The notes under the pieces: model-generated
What the model was told of the DNA's origin: nothing
The model's input: the letters and a program-made list of their open reading frames with translations, nothing else
The model's database searches: none
Source of the DNA: Lingula anatina
Taxonomy: Eukaryota; Brachiopoda; Lingulata; Lingulida; Lingulidae
NCBI RefSeq assembly: GCF_001039355.2
Contig: NW_019775570.1
Span: 7,966-71,965 of the forward strand
DNA: 64,000 bases
Direction: 5' to 3'
Made by a program: the position numbers and the translations under genes
In this document: piece after piece, positions 37,862-48,909 of the stretch
Numbering within the stretch: the stretch's first letter is position 1
Layout: each line of letters opens with the position of its first letter

Positions 37862-40091
37862 TTATTCACAGATGCCCTTAACACACTTCTGATCTGGTGT
37901 ACAGCAAGTGTAGTAGTCGCTGTACGCGCAGCACGCCTCGTCCGCGGGACAGGGGTGATCTTGACAAGTTAACGGACGGGGAGGAGGTGTGGGAGGGTCG
38001 TAGGCGCACCCGTCGCCATGACATCGTGTGCCTTGGGCGATATTGGCGACTAACAACTCCAAAGCTGACGTGTCCTGCATAGGGGAAGAGAAACTGAAGG
38101 GGCCAAACCAACGTGTACCAAACACAGGCCCGGTGGAATTATGGAAGGGCCGGCCGTCTTGATACGATATGTTACACGGTTTCTTCACCGTTGGCTCACA
38201 TATCGATTTTGATAGCAGAGAACGCATGTTCGTTGCCAAGTAACCCCTGTAAAGTTTAGCGTGAGCCTGATTAGAAACGTCTGCAAGATAGCGTAGATTG
38301 CGTACGAATATCCCTTTGAACATTTTTGCGTCGTCGTCACATGTTTGGTTCCTCAAGTCGCAATATTCCATCAAAACGCCGTGTTTGGACGACAAGGTCA
38401 TTGTTGCATTGGCAATCATATGGGCTACGTTCAACAAAGAAGTCTGGTTTGTTGCTTTGTAAAGTTCTGCAAGGCCACCGAGAAAAACGCCACTGTTGCA
38501 CGTAATACCATAAACGTGGTTTGGCGTGCAGTTATTAATATTTATGCCGTCTGCAATCTGGAAGGTTAAAGGATTGATCACGAAGTTCTTCGCTAAAAAG
38601 CCCATTGTGAGGTTAACACGTGACATCAGCTCTTGTCGTCTGCTTCTAGATGACGTCAGGTGATATAGCCTCGCTCCAAGTTGTAGCATCTAAAAATATT
38701 GCAAAAGTTATGCAATAAGAACAATTGCAAGCATACTTGATTTCGTAACAGTAAATGTCATGTCCCACTTTTCTGAAAATTACTTCTTGCAAGGGAGCCT
38801 TTTGTCTACAATACCTTCTTTTCATAACAGACGTCTCCAAGGTCAAACTCTTACCTGGACATTGGTAATCGTCTGCTTGGCGTTGACCTGTTGGTCGAAC
38901 CACATGCCTCCATGACAGTTGCTCATATTTGTATCCCAGCCGTTTTTCCAGTTCCAGTCGTAGATCTGCTGAGCAGACGACAGGAAGGAAGAGTCCCCAA
39001 GGACCTGGAATATTGTAGTAATCTATGAAGTAAACTATAGTGCAGCTTGTTGGTGCCATTGCAGACTTCAATACCAAGCTTAAGATCGCCATGACTAAAT
39101 CCCTAAATTTCTATCTGATTTCAAGACCTCAGTCCTACACAAATGAAAAAACGACAAGTTTTAGATTAATCCCTTAGAGCAGAGCACAACAAATGATTAA
39201 TAAACTAAAAAATAAATAAAATCAGAGAGAGAGACTACAGTTCGCTAAAGACGAAAGCTTTCATATTTTATAAAGAATCGGACTATAATGTAAAAGTACA
39301 CTGGAACTTTTTATCATGAAATAAATGTTTGAACACTTAGGTTGTGGTAATGATTTTCCAAAAGGTGCATATGGGATTCAACAGACATAAAAATGTACCA
39401 ACTGAAGTACATCATATGATCTTATAATTTATAATACACAATAAAGAACATACATGTTCCTGGCTTATCAGCTTAAAGACCAATCAAACAAGTTGCTGTG
39501 GGTGGTGGCGATACGTGCATGTGTGTTATCCGCTATGAATTGCAATTGAGAAAACATTATTCCAGCATGCCCTTACCTCAGCAATTCTTGCAAAACTCAG
39601 TCCATACCACGCCATATCGTCGTACGATGGTTGGGGTCCGTAAGCCCTCAGAAGTTGAGACAAGTTTCTGTACGAACTGTGGACTACAGAGATATAGCGA
39701 GAGTTGTTGGCGAATGCCATGAAGTTAGTGAGAACTTCAAGCACGGCGCCATTTCGCCAGAAGCCGTCAAAACCATTCCATGTCTAAACAATAGAATAGA
39801 AATGATCAAACTGATTATTTTCTTTAAACAGTATTAAGGAAATAGATTACGATTTGATTTTGACATAAATAAACGCTTTTTGCAATTGGTTATCAAAAAC
39901 AATGGGCCGAGGGATAAATTTAAAAAATTCAACTTCAAAAATGTTTTAAAAAAGAATATCTTATGTAGATCTAATAAATTTATTAAAAATTACCGATTTT
40001 GCTTGGAGTAGCCTATTAATTATTTTTTCAATCTATCTATGCACTTATTTTAGTTTCATTTCATTATATCCTATCTATTCATTTAACGACC

Positions 40092-40133
<42 letters not shown>

Positions 40134-40604
40134 AGCTTTGTTTTGCATATTGAATAATTTATATGCTACTTGAATCAAACTGACACCCGAGCGTGCAAAA
40201 AAAGTCTGTATAATTATCCCGGCATGGTTTCAGGCTACTGTATATATAGCCTATATAGCTCGATCGTATTAGGACTGTACATATGTACGTGCCTGGTAGC
40301 TGAACAAGCCTGCGATGGGAGATGGCCACCAGTTCTGTTGAAAGGCGTATTCTGTCCTGCAGGCCCAGTAGGCCGCCTCATCTCCGCCAAACATTGCCAG
40401 GGTACACTGAGATGTTGTGTCGTTCCAATCTGATACACCGGTCCCGAGTAGGCCTACCTTTCGCGGAGCACCCCTGACGCTCCCATTGTTTGGATTAAAG
40501 TAGGGTGCGATTCGTGATACGCCCTGTTTATAATGGCACCCTGCAAGACCGAAGCACCAAATGAGTACAGAGATATACACTCCAATTTGGAGTACCTGAA
40601 CCAT
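37862..40604 (-). CDS. Secreted GH76 alpha-1,6-mannanase-like protein with granulin-like C-terminus
   Basis: Exons (minus): 40293-40604, 39577-39783, 38855-39004, 37862-38689, all phase 0, total 498 aa. Residues 1-25 form a signal peptide (MVQVLQIGVYISVLIWCFGL). The GH76 (alpha/alpha)6 barrel spans about 105-460. Its hallmarks are WNGFDGFWRNGAVLEVL, the adjacent Asp pair YDDMAWYGL (D159-D160, the position of the catalytic acids of bacterial GH76 endo-alpha-1,6-mannanases), NCHGGMWFD (about 202-210), TCNSGVFLGGLAELY, and DDDAKMFKGIFVRNL. After a Pro-rich linker (PPTPPPRP), eight Cys in CPADEACC...TCC..C....C resemble a half granulin fold. Several NxS/T sites fit a secreted glycoprotein. GH76 is known mainly from fungi (DFG5/DCW1) and bacteria; the expected substrate is alpha-1,6-linked mannan. 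Intron 1 uses a GC donor (CAG/GCACGT), the weakest boundary. Confidence 0.85.
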
Positions 40605-40894
40605 CAGTGTGCCATATGGCTCGGTGTCATGTCCCAGATGCTCGCACTCCTCAGCTCCCCGCAAACGCTGCGCTCTTTGCTCAACAGAGGTGCCTCCCGG
40701 CCTGCCCCTATCGGACGCACCGTGAACTGTGGGATCATGTGATTAAAGAAACATTACATATTGATTACATTTTAAAGTAATGGAAAATGGTGACCACGTT
40801 AATCAATTAGACTAAGTATATTTGTTGACATCGCAGGGGGCTGCCATTTTTTTCTGTTTCCGGCTAGCGGCACATGCGCATTGTTGGCATGACT

Positions 40895-41069
40895 TGAGCA
40901 ATCGGCGCTTGCACCCCGCACACGCTGAGCCATTTGCCTCAAGAGGCCAAAATATTTTGCTCAGCTGCGCGAGAGGCAAAGATCTCACCAAAATACCCCC
41001 GCAAACGATGAGAAAACGGCGCAGCGCAAGTGGCGCGCGCCAATTGCTCACCGTGTGCGGGGGGGTTGC
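40895..41069. repeat. GC-rich imperfect inverted repeats
   Basis: GCACCCCGCACACGCTGAGC at 40911-40930 recurs inverted at about 41046-41069 with one mismatch and a few inserted G. TGAGCAATCGGCGC at 40895-40908 recurs inverted at 41037-41050 (13 of 14). TTTGCCTC/GAGGCAAA forms a shorter inner pair. Confidence 0.65.
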
Positions 41070-41311
41070 AACTGTCACTTGTTCAGATTATATGTGATAC
41101 ACGCAGGACGCAAGGGGACACGCCACGACAGACCACAATATGGTGAAATATGTCAACCCAGGACAGAACAAAATATCTTATAACTTATTGGGGCGTTTAG
41201 CATGTAGATACTCCGAAATAAATATCTTTGTAAACGTATCACTACAATGGGCATGATGTTTTTATTATATATCGTTATTTTAATAGTTCTAAGCATTAGA
41301 TTAACCTTTTT

Positions 41312-41341
41312 ATGTACAGACACAGATGTGTCTGTACATAT
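41312..41341. repeat. 30-bp palindrome
   Basis: Perfect palindrome: arm TATGTACAGACACA, centre GA, then the complementary arm. A (GTCGCC)n tract follows it at about 41352-41390. Together they look like the end of a transposable element entering the N gap. Confidence 0.75.
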
Positions 41342-41358
41342 AGCCATCATCTGCGTCT

Positions 41359-41390
<32 letters not shown>

Positions 41391-41513
41391 GCACTTTTAC
41401 CGATAACACGATAAGTGGAAAACCATTTTACCTTTTGACTTGAAACTTGCAGAACTGATGAATATTCATAATACGCAGGTCAAGTTCGAAAATCAGCATG
41501 ATCGGGTCACTTT

Positions 41514-42372
41514 NNNNNNNNNNNNNNNNNNNNNNNNNNNNNNNNNNNNNNNNNNNNNNNNNNNNNNNNNNNNNNNNNNNNNNNNNNNNNNNNNNNNNNN
41601 NNNNNNNNNNNNNNNNNNNNNNNNNNNNNNNNNNNNNNNNNNNNNNNNNNNNNNNNNNNNNNNNNNNNNNNNNNNNNNNNNNNNNNNNNNNNNNNNNNNN
41701 NNNNNNNNNNNNNNNNNNNNNNNNNNNNNNNNNNNNNNNNNNNNNNNNNNNNNNNNNNNNNNNNNNNNNNNNNNNNNNNNNNNNNNNNNNNNNNNNNNNN
41801 NNNNNNNNNNNNNNNNNNNNNNNNNNNNNNNNNNNNNNNNNNNNNNNNNNNNNNNNNNNNNNNNNNNNNNNNNNNNNNNNNNNNNNNNNNNNNNNNNNNN
41901 NNNNNNNNNNNNNNNNNNNNNNNNNNNNNNNNNNNNNNNNNNNNNNNNNNNNNNNNNNNNNNNNNNNNNNNNNNNNNNNNNNNNNNNNNNNNNNNNNNNN
42001 NNNNNNNNNNNNNNNNNNNNNNNNNNNNNNNNNNNNNNNNNNNNNNNNNNNNNNNNNNNNNNNNNNNNNNNNNNNNNNNNNNNNNNNNNNNNNNNNNNNN
42101 NNNNNNNNNNNNNNNNNNNNNNNNNNNNNNNNNNNNNNNNNNNNNNNNNNNNNNNNNNNNNNNNNNNNNNNNNNNNNNNNNNNNNNNNNNNNNNNNNNNN
42201 NNNNNNNNNNNNNNNNNNNNNNNNNNNNNNNNNNNNNNNNNNNNNNNNNNNNNNNNNNNNNNNNNNNNNNNNNNNNNNNNNNNNNNNNNNNNNNNNNNNN
42301 NNNNNNNNNNNNNNNNNNNNNNNNNNNNNNNNNNNNNNNNNNNNNNNNNNNNNNNNNNNNNNNNNNNNNNNN
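41514..42372. other. Assembly gap, 859 N
   Basis: Run of N of unknown true length. It interrupts the region upstream of the exons at 42814-43628 and probably hides more repeat and possibly exons. Confidence 1.
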
Positions 42373-42813
42373 TTTTTTTGTACTTAGGAGTATATATTGT
42401 TTATATTTTCTCTAGTTGAATTTGAAATGCTTATATAATAGGGGTATATAGCAAGGCTGCATGATACTAACATGTAAACTTATAATGTCAGCATGGGTTT
42501 AACACTGGATAAACCTTATGGCATACATTCCAAACTGAGTTTAGCATTAAGGGGTATAATGTCCACTCAGATTTTTATAGGTTTTCTGTTCAAAAATGGA
42601 CCTCAGTAGGCTAACCTAAAATATCCAGAGGTGGTTCTTTTAAGGAGGGGGGGGGCAAGTTTAAATTGAATTTTTTTTTCTAGATGTTTAGTCAAATACC
42701 CACAGGGTATGATATAATAATGTTTCATTTTTGGTTTAGCCTCATAATTAGACAAGGCATTTTGTGCACATTACAAAGCCACACTTAATATGTATCTCAT
42801 ATTTCTCTTATAG

Positions 42814-43628
42814 TCTTCCATCATGCATTACTACCTATTTGTCGCCTGTGTTGAGCAGTCAATCCTCACAAGAAAATACACTTGAAAGGTATGTGTGTAT
42901 ATAGTTAAAGTGCTTCAGTGTGTCATTGCCATGGTAAGATGCAGTAGTTTAACTTATATCATCCCTATCAATGGATTAAGTATTAAACAACTAAGAAATT
43001 AATTTAGCCTACTTCTTGCCTGCGACTCTCTTCTGGAATTTAGTACATTATTCTTCTTAAAATATATGTAAGTGACAGGGATGGGGGTAGGAGGAGGCTG
43101 GAGAAGAAGAAGGGAAATATATTTAGCAGAGTAACCACTTCCCTGGAAAATAATTACATTATTTCATCTACATTTCAAAGTATACATTAACAACTTCATT
43201 TCAATATGCAACATTACGAATAAGCGCGGGTGGATTGGATGCAAACTAGGAAATAAGTCATTAGAAGACAACTGAAACCAACGGTTCAATAATACGATAG
43301 AGAAACATGGATTGTTGATTCGTTGCGGCCAAAATCGAGCGTACAAAACTAACCTGTCTGTCCCTGACCTCATAAAGTTTAGAACATTTCACATCGCAAA
43401 TAGAAAAAATAATAGTTAGAGAAACGTGGATCAGTATCATGCTAGATTCCTTAAGTTTCAGTTGTCTTCTTAGCCGTTTTTTATTTTGCATATCAGTGAA
43501 ATAACATATGATATTAACGGTGAATTTTGTATGTTTTATTAGATTAGGTGTGAGTTTTTAAATTTTTTTTCTATTCTCTTCACAGAGAGAGAAGCAGCCC
43601 AGGCGACGCAGCAGAGTTCCTCAGATGA
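42814..43628 (+). CDS. Two terminal exons of a gene with 5' part missing (N gap)
   Basis: Exon 42814-42888 has acceptor CTCTTATAG and donor AAG/GTATGT; exon 43586-43628 has acceptor TCTCTTCACAG and a TGA. Only one frame is open through both. It gives about 39 residues, Ser/Gln/Glu-rich, containing YLSPVLSSQSSQENTLE and ending SSPGDAAEFLR-stop. Both acceptors are strong and phases agree, which is unlikely by chance, but the peptide is too short to identify. Upstream exons would fall in or beyond the gap, which begins 440 bp before. Lying on the plus strand after the divergent GH76 gene, it is unlikely to belong to any annotated neighbour. Confidence 0.4.
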
Positions 43629-44440
43629 ATCTTAGTCATCATCATCATTCCTCTTCGTCCCTTGTGGGAATTAAGGCCACAGTCACTTCTTTCCAGTGTA
43701 GTGTCGTAGTCAAAGATATGCTGCAAATCTTGCGACTCACAGAGCGTCATCTATTTGATATGATGTTAACAATGCCATCAAATGTACGTCGGGGAAACGA
43801 GGCAGAAATTAAAAGACAGAATTAGACACCACCGCTGCCCTATAAACAACAAAAACCTCTTCGTGCCTGTGGGACAACACAACACTCAGCTAAAGACATC
43901 ACCGTCACCGTCTTAAAAGGAAACGACACTAGGCAAAGTCAGATCGTCGTACAGAAATGTATTAGAACACTAGACACCTTGAATAATGGACTCAGTAGGG
44001 ACAATAGTTTCTTAAATGAATATTGATTTTTTATATGTTACGTTTAGCGTTTAGGACGCTTTTGCAGCATCGCGTGCCTTTAACACATCATCGACGCCAC
44101 ATACCCCAGAAGTTTTTCTTCACCATTTTTTTAATGTCTCTGAAGAAGGCCTAGGGACCGAAAGCTTGGATTATATATGACATCTGTAAAGTAGATCTTT
44201 AGAGATGCATCAGTAATAATATTTATTTTCAATAACTAATTGAATTATCGTTATTAACTCACTCAGATTTATAAAGATGTTTCTTCACAAAACATGATTC
44301 ACGTTGTTATTATTATTATCTTTTAGGCCAACGGGACTTTTTCACTTCAGTGAGAGGGTTATTACGAAGAAACGCCGCTGCTACCCTATTGCCAACGTTC
44401 GCCAATTGAGTCATACATACATTTGTAGCTGGCTGACCAT
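43629..44440. other. 3' flank of the partial gene, possible retroelement remnant
   Basis: No coding support. The phrase CTCTGAAGAAGGCCTAGGGA near 44139 followed by GAAAGC resembles the 3' end signature of retroelements seen in many invertebrates. This is recollection, not a match I could test. Confidence 0.25.
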
Positions 44441-44512
44441 GGAGAGTCCATAATAACATTGGCTAATTAAAGAACGGCATTATTTGCATAACGGTGGTAA
44501 AACGATGGTTAA

Positions 44513-44900
44513 CGACGTTGGCGCGAAGTTGGCAAGAAGGTGGCACCGTTGGCATAACAGCGGCTAACCGCCGATAGTAATAGCTCATAACGACATTGGC
44601 CCAACGTTGGCGCGACGTCGGCAAAAGGTCGGCATTATAGTGGCTGACCGCCGGTTATCGATAATAACGTTGGCCCGACGTTGGCGCGACGTCGGCAAAA
44701 GGTCGGCATAACAGCGGCTAACCGCCGATAGTAATAGCTCATAACGACGTTGGCCCGACGTTGGCGCGAAGTTGGCAAATTGTCGGCATGACAGCGGCTG
44801 ACCGCCGTTTATCCATAATGACGTCGGCCCAGCGTCGGTGCGACGTTGGCAAAAGGGTGGCAGACCACCGGTGGGCCGACGGCGGGCCGCCGGACACGCC
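44513..44900. repeat. 77-bp minisatellite (ACGTTGGCCCGACGTTGGC family)
   Basis: Units start near 44513, 44590, 44667, 44744 and 44821, each 77 bp. They share ACG(A/T)TGGC, then GCGACGTCGGCAAAAGGTCG, then AACAGCGGCTAACCGCC, then AT-rich TAATAGCTCATA. Divergence rises at both ends (44400-44512 and 44890-44980). It is open on several frames because of its GC-rich composition, giving spurious ORFs rich in Arg, Ala, Asn, Val and Gly. Confidence 0.85.
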
Positions 44901-44999
44901 GACTTCGAACCGACGTCGTCTGCCAACGTTGGCCCGACGGAGGCAAAGTCGTCGGGCCGACGTTGGCGCGACCACTCTTTGCTATCTGGGCTAACACAT

Positions 45000-45741
45000 A
45001 CTAGGTACAATCACTGTTACAGGACAGAGTACCGACCTATCTTAAAGGTACATACGAACCGAGCATCGGTGGAGCGTGGATTCCCAGTAACACATGTAAA
45101 CCACTTCTACTAGTTTTTTTACGACTCAAAAAAATTCAACATGCCAAGGGATAAACTGAATAGATCACTTGATCAGCCATAAAAAAAAAATCAGGCTGTA
45201 TTAAGTAAATGGCGGTCGCGGTTGCTTTGAAAAATGTGTTTGTCGATTTTGTGCAACAACAACATCCCCTTTGACCTTCCTCCAATTTGTTTTGCACTAC
45301 CACTAGCCATATTACGCGTCTGTATGCTTGAGTCGTCACAACTAAACTGATGAACTTCACAGCTTAGAGATACTACTGCGCATGCGTCAACAGCTTGGAA
45401 TATTAGTCCCATTTTTCTTAATAAGTTGACACATTGCCAATGAAGAAAGGAGACGTTGAGGTTTGTCCGTATAGACTTATATCCTGGATAAAGTCTAACT
45501 ACATATGTACTGTATCTTAATATCTAAAAGCTCCCTTGAGTCATCCGACATCATTATATTACACTTTCACAAAAGGTGCCTGCTTGTATGTGAACCGCTT
45601 AGAAAAAGGTAGGTTACAGAAAAGTATAACGACAAATATATTATTATGTTACAGGATAACATAGGACAATGCAGTTGAGCACAAAGACTGTATAAAGAGG
45701 GGAACAAAAAGACAATTTTTGATAAATGGTGGAACCTGCAA
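45000..45741. other. Upstream region of the caspase gene
   Basis: No separate gene seen. An upstream ATG at 45726 opens a short overlapping ORF in another frame just before the chosen start at 45742. It could damp translation if included in the mRNA. Confidence 0.35.
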
Positions 45742-48700
45742 ATGAAAATGGCACAGATGCAAGTGGATGGCGATGAACAACGCACAGTTTCAGAAAGAAT
45801 TAAAGAATTTGAAGGGAGAACGGACAAAAATTATGTAGAGGCTCAACAAACAGAACATTTTCACAAGAAGCCCTCTGTCATAGATTTTGATGGTTGTTAC
45901 AAAAATAGAGTGAAAGATAGAATCAAAATATTTGAGCCGGAAAATCCACATTATTGTTCAAGGGGAAATTCATTTAAGTCAAGAAAGTCGCAAAGTAAAT
46001 CTGTACAATATGCTAAGAAGAGTGGAAAGCGTAGCTTGCCAGCACGGGTTCCAAAATGCAAAACTATGAAACAAACTGAGAGCTGGGGTGATGTAAATCC
46101 AGACTGCAGCATGAATCTACATGCCATGCCAAAATTATCAAAAGATGACAAAGATCCAGGACAAGATGCCCCTAATGATCACAAAAACACAATCATGGAT
46201 AGCGATTCAAATAAATCATCAAATGACTCATTGGACGAGGACAGGGTGTATATTTCCTCGTGTCGCACGCCACACCAACACGTACACCATAGAGAGGACA
46301 GCGACTCTAAAGATACTAACTTATCAACGCAATCTGCACTGGCAGAAGATGACAAATGTAAAGTGAAAACAGATGGTCGTGGCAACGAGAGTTACAACGG
46401 CAAGTATCAAACAAATTCAGAAAGGGGCTTACTGAATGACGTTTATCCTTCAAATGACAATGAAATAGACTCACTTAAAAACGCCAACAATAATTGTGAT
46501 CAGTGCATACCTTCCAAACGTAAGAATGAAGGATGTGAGCAAACTCTTCCAAATGTTAAAAGTAGGAAACGTCTGTCCGACCCAACTGAAACAGATGAAT
46601 GCGACATTCAAGACGAACCGCGTATAAAGATTAAAGACACTGCCAATGTGAGTTTTACCTCACTAAACTCATCGAATGCAGAAACAGGTGCTGCTGCAGC
46701 GAAATTACCATTCATCAGCAATGAATCAAATAACTCAGCTTTGTGCCATACAGCTGACGAAGACGATTCACTAAAGGTCACAAATCCTTTAAATGACAAT
46801 GAAATAGAATCGCTTGAGTACAGCAACAATAATTGTGATGGCCAAGAGACCAAAAGTGAGAATGATGGAAGACTTACAAAGGAACGTCCTACTTCAGATG
46901 AAACTCTGCCAGACCCAAATGAAAAAGAGGGATACGGCATTCCAGTTGTACAATGTATCGATGAGAGTCTTCATTCATCGAATGGAGAAACAGATGCTAC
47001 TGCAATCAAAATACCTTTTGCCAAACTTGAACCAAATAGATCGCAATTGCACCACAGGGGACAATTATCTGACAACAGCTCACCTGTTTGCCAAACAACA
47101 GACGAACACTCGGGTGAGTACAGATGTACAATGCCCAGCTTAGTATCATGTCTAATTATAAGCTTTGCCAAATGTTGGGGTGTTGTTTCAACTGGAAGAA
47201 CTCAATTACTTTACAAATTTTGTTGAATCTTTCTCCCATATATAAATATCATTCGAGAAAAGCTTGCATTCTGTTCACCAGTCTTCAGATGTTTAAATGG
47301 AGGTATATAAAACATTTTTCTCTAACACATTTTGTCACAAATGTCACATTATGAAATAACTCCTGTACGAATAGGCCTACATGTATATTTTGCACTGACC
47401 ACCTGTTTCACCAAAGGGGAATTTAAAGCATTAGTCCCCTTTGTGTCATTTTTAATGCAGGTGAAGAGGACAGTGACGGCGTGCGATCGCCTCATGAAGT
47501 TGACGGTGAAGTACAAAATGTTCCCAAATCTACCAACTCAACGAGAATGCAGGGAATCCATCTCATTTTTGTTAACGACGATTTTGGTGACACAGGCCTG
47601 TCCAAGAGAAAAGGATCAGAGATTGACACAGGTCTGCAAAGTTTGTTTTCAAAAATGTATTGAATTGACTCATATGTGAAAATACCATTATAAATATGAC
47701 CGAAACATTACATTTTATTGCTAAATATGTAATTAATTAGCTTAGATTAAGGCTGCATTATTATGACGTACCATGCAATATGCTTGACAGGTTATATTTT
47801 CTTGCAGAATTGCTGAAAAAGCTGTTTGATTCCCTTGGCTTCAAGGTTGTTATCTACCAAAATTTAAATCATGAACAGACGATGAATGCTCTCAAAGAGG
47901 CTGCAGATAACAACTATAATGTCTATATGTTTTTTTTTTTTTTTTTTGCACCATATCATCCCACGGCAAATACTGTGGAATTTTCACTACTGATGGTCGA
48001 CTGATTCAATTGAGTGAGTTTTACGCCAACTTTCAATCCCAGAGCTGTCCAACTTTACAAGGCACACCGAAAGTGTTCATTATCCAATCCTGTCTAGGAT
48101 CAAAGGATCTATTACGTAAGTTAAAGGTTTTCCAGCATTAAGTGCATGTGAGAAAAAACGAAAGACCGTTTTCATTAATGTTTATCATTAATTAACAAAG
48201 TTACCATTTTATCTTGCCACGAAGAGAATAATAAATGAAAAAAAGTCTTGAACGCTTTTAAAAGTTTAACACGTTGCTCAATCAGCTGCTTTTTAGTTTA
48301 TTAAATGTAAAGGTAACGCTTTTGACAACAAAATTGGTAAATCAGTACTTTTATAACTTTTCTGTAATGTTCTGAAAAAAAAAACTAAATGTGCGATTAT
48401 ATCTGTAAAAAAGTTATTGGCACAGCATAATTTGCAAATGAATCGGTCATCCATTTATAAATATAATTATATTTACAGTTGATAACGTAAATGTAAAATA
48501 ATGTTTAAAGTCATTGCAAATGTATATCAGAACTTTATGAAGCTGTTACTTTACTACAGCTGCAGCCACAGATGCGTCTGAGACCCACGAGCCGATCAGC
48601 GCATCTAACCACGGGGTGCATGTACCAAGTGAAAGGGACTTCTATATCATGTATGCAACATTGCCCGGCCACGTCGCTTACAGACTGGAAGACGGTTCTC

Positions 48701-48909
48701 CTTTCATACGTGCCTTGCTAGAGTGCATCGAGAGGTACAGCGAGGGTCCTGTCAAGCGTTCTTTACAACAAATTAGGGAAGAGATTAATGCTGAACTCAG
48801 TAGAGGTTTTGATGTCCCAACTTCAACTGATGATTGTGGAAGTACAGCCAGGCAGCAGTCGTGCTGGGATGTGAATACTTTAAGATTTCCCATCTTTTTG
48901 AGAAAATAG
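45742..48909 (+). CDS. Caspase with long duplicated prodomain; frame interrupted by an 18-T tract
   Basis: Exons 45742-47113, 47461-47631, 47808-48115 and 48560-48909. Introns have GT-AG ends, all phase 1. The first 457 residues are polar and disordered, with two similar motifs (VSERIKEFEG at 16-25, VKDRIKIFEP at 57-66) and an internal duplication, but no CARD or DED. The peptidase C14 core follows. The p20 part has the KRKGSEID segment, LLKKLFDSLGFKVV, SHG with the catalytic His codon at 47962-47964, and IIQSCLGS with the catalytic Cys codon at 48091-48093. The p10 part has SERDFYIMYATLPGHVAYR and GSPFIRALLECIE. The usual QACRG pentapeptide is QSCLG here, so the Arg that helps bind P1 Asp is replaced. 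T(18) at 47930-47947 shifts the frame just before the His; read literally the protein stops at 48004. Sequencing error, pseudogene or slippage remain possible. Confidence 0.8.
47930..47947 (+). other. 18-T homopolymer causing a frame break in the caspase core
   Basis: The run sits inside exon 3. The p20 frame before it and the SHG...QSCLG frame after it differ by 2 nt. A change of one T (gain) or two (loss) would reconcile them, which is within the usual error range for such homopolymers. Confidence 0.85.

Larger units (their letters stand above)
40605..41513. other. GH76 upstream region: CpG-rich patch and repeats
   Basis: About 40810-41090 is strongly CpG-rich with inverted-repeat character and may be the GH76 promoter or part of a dispersed repeat. 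From 41312 to the N gap lies a palindrome, a (GTC GCC)n tract and an AT-rich sequence of dispersed-repeat type. ORFs on both strands here are short and unlike known proteins. Confidence 0.45.

Noticed and set aside
41440-42415. Two 300-codon ORFs
   Set aside because: They consist almost wholly of the N gap.
44585-45010. 141-codon Arg/Ala-rich minus-strand ORF and overlapping ORFs on both strands
   Set aside because: They are translations of the 77-bp GC-rich minisatellite, which is open in several frames at once.
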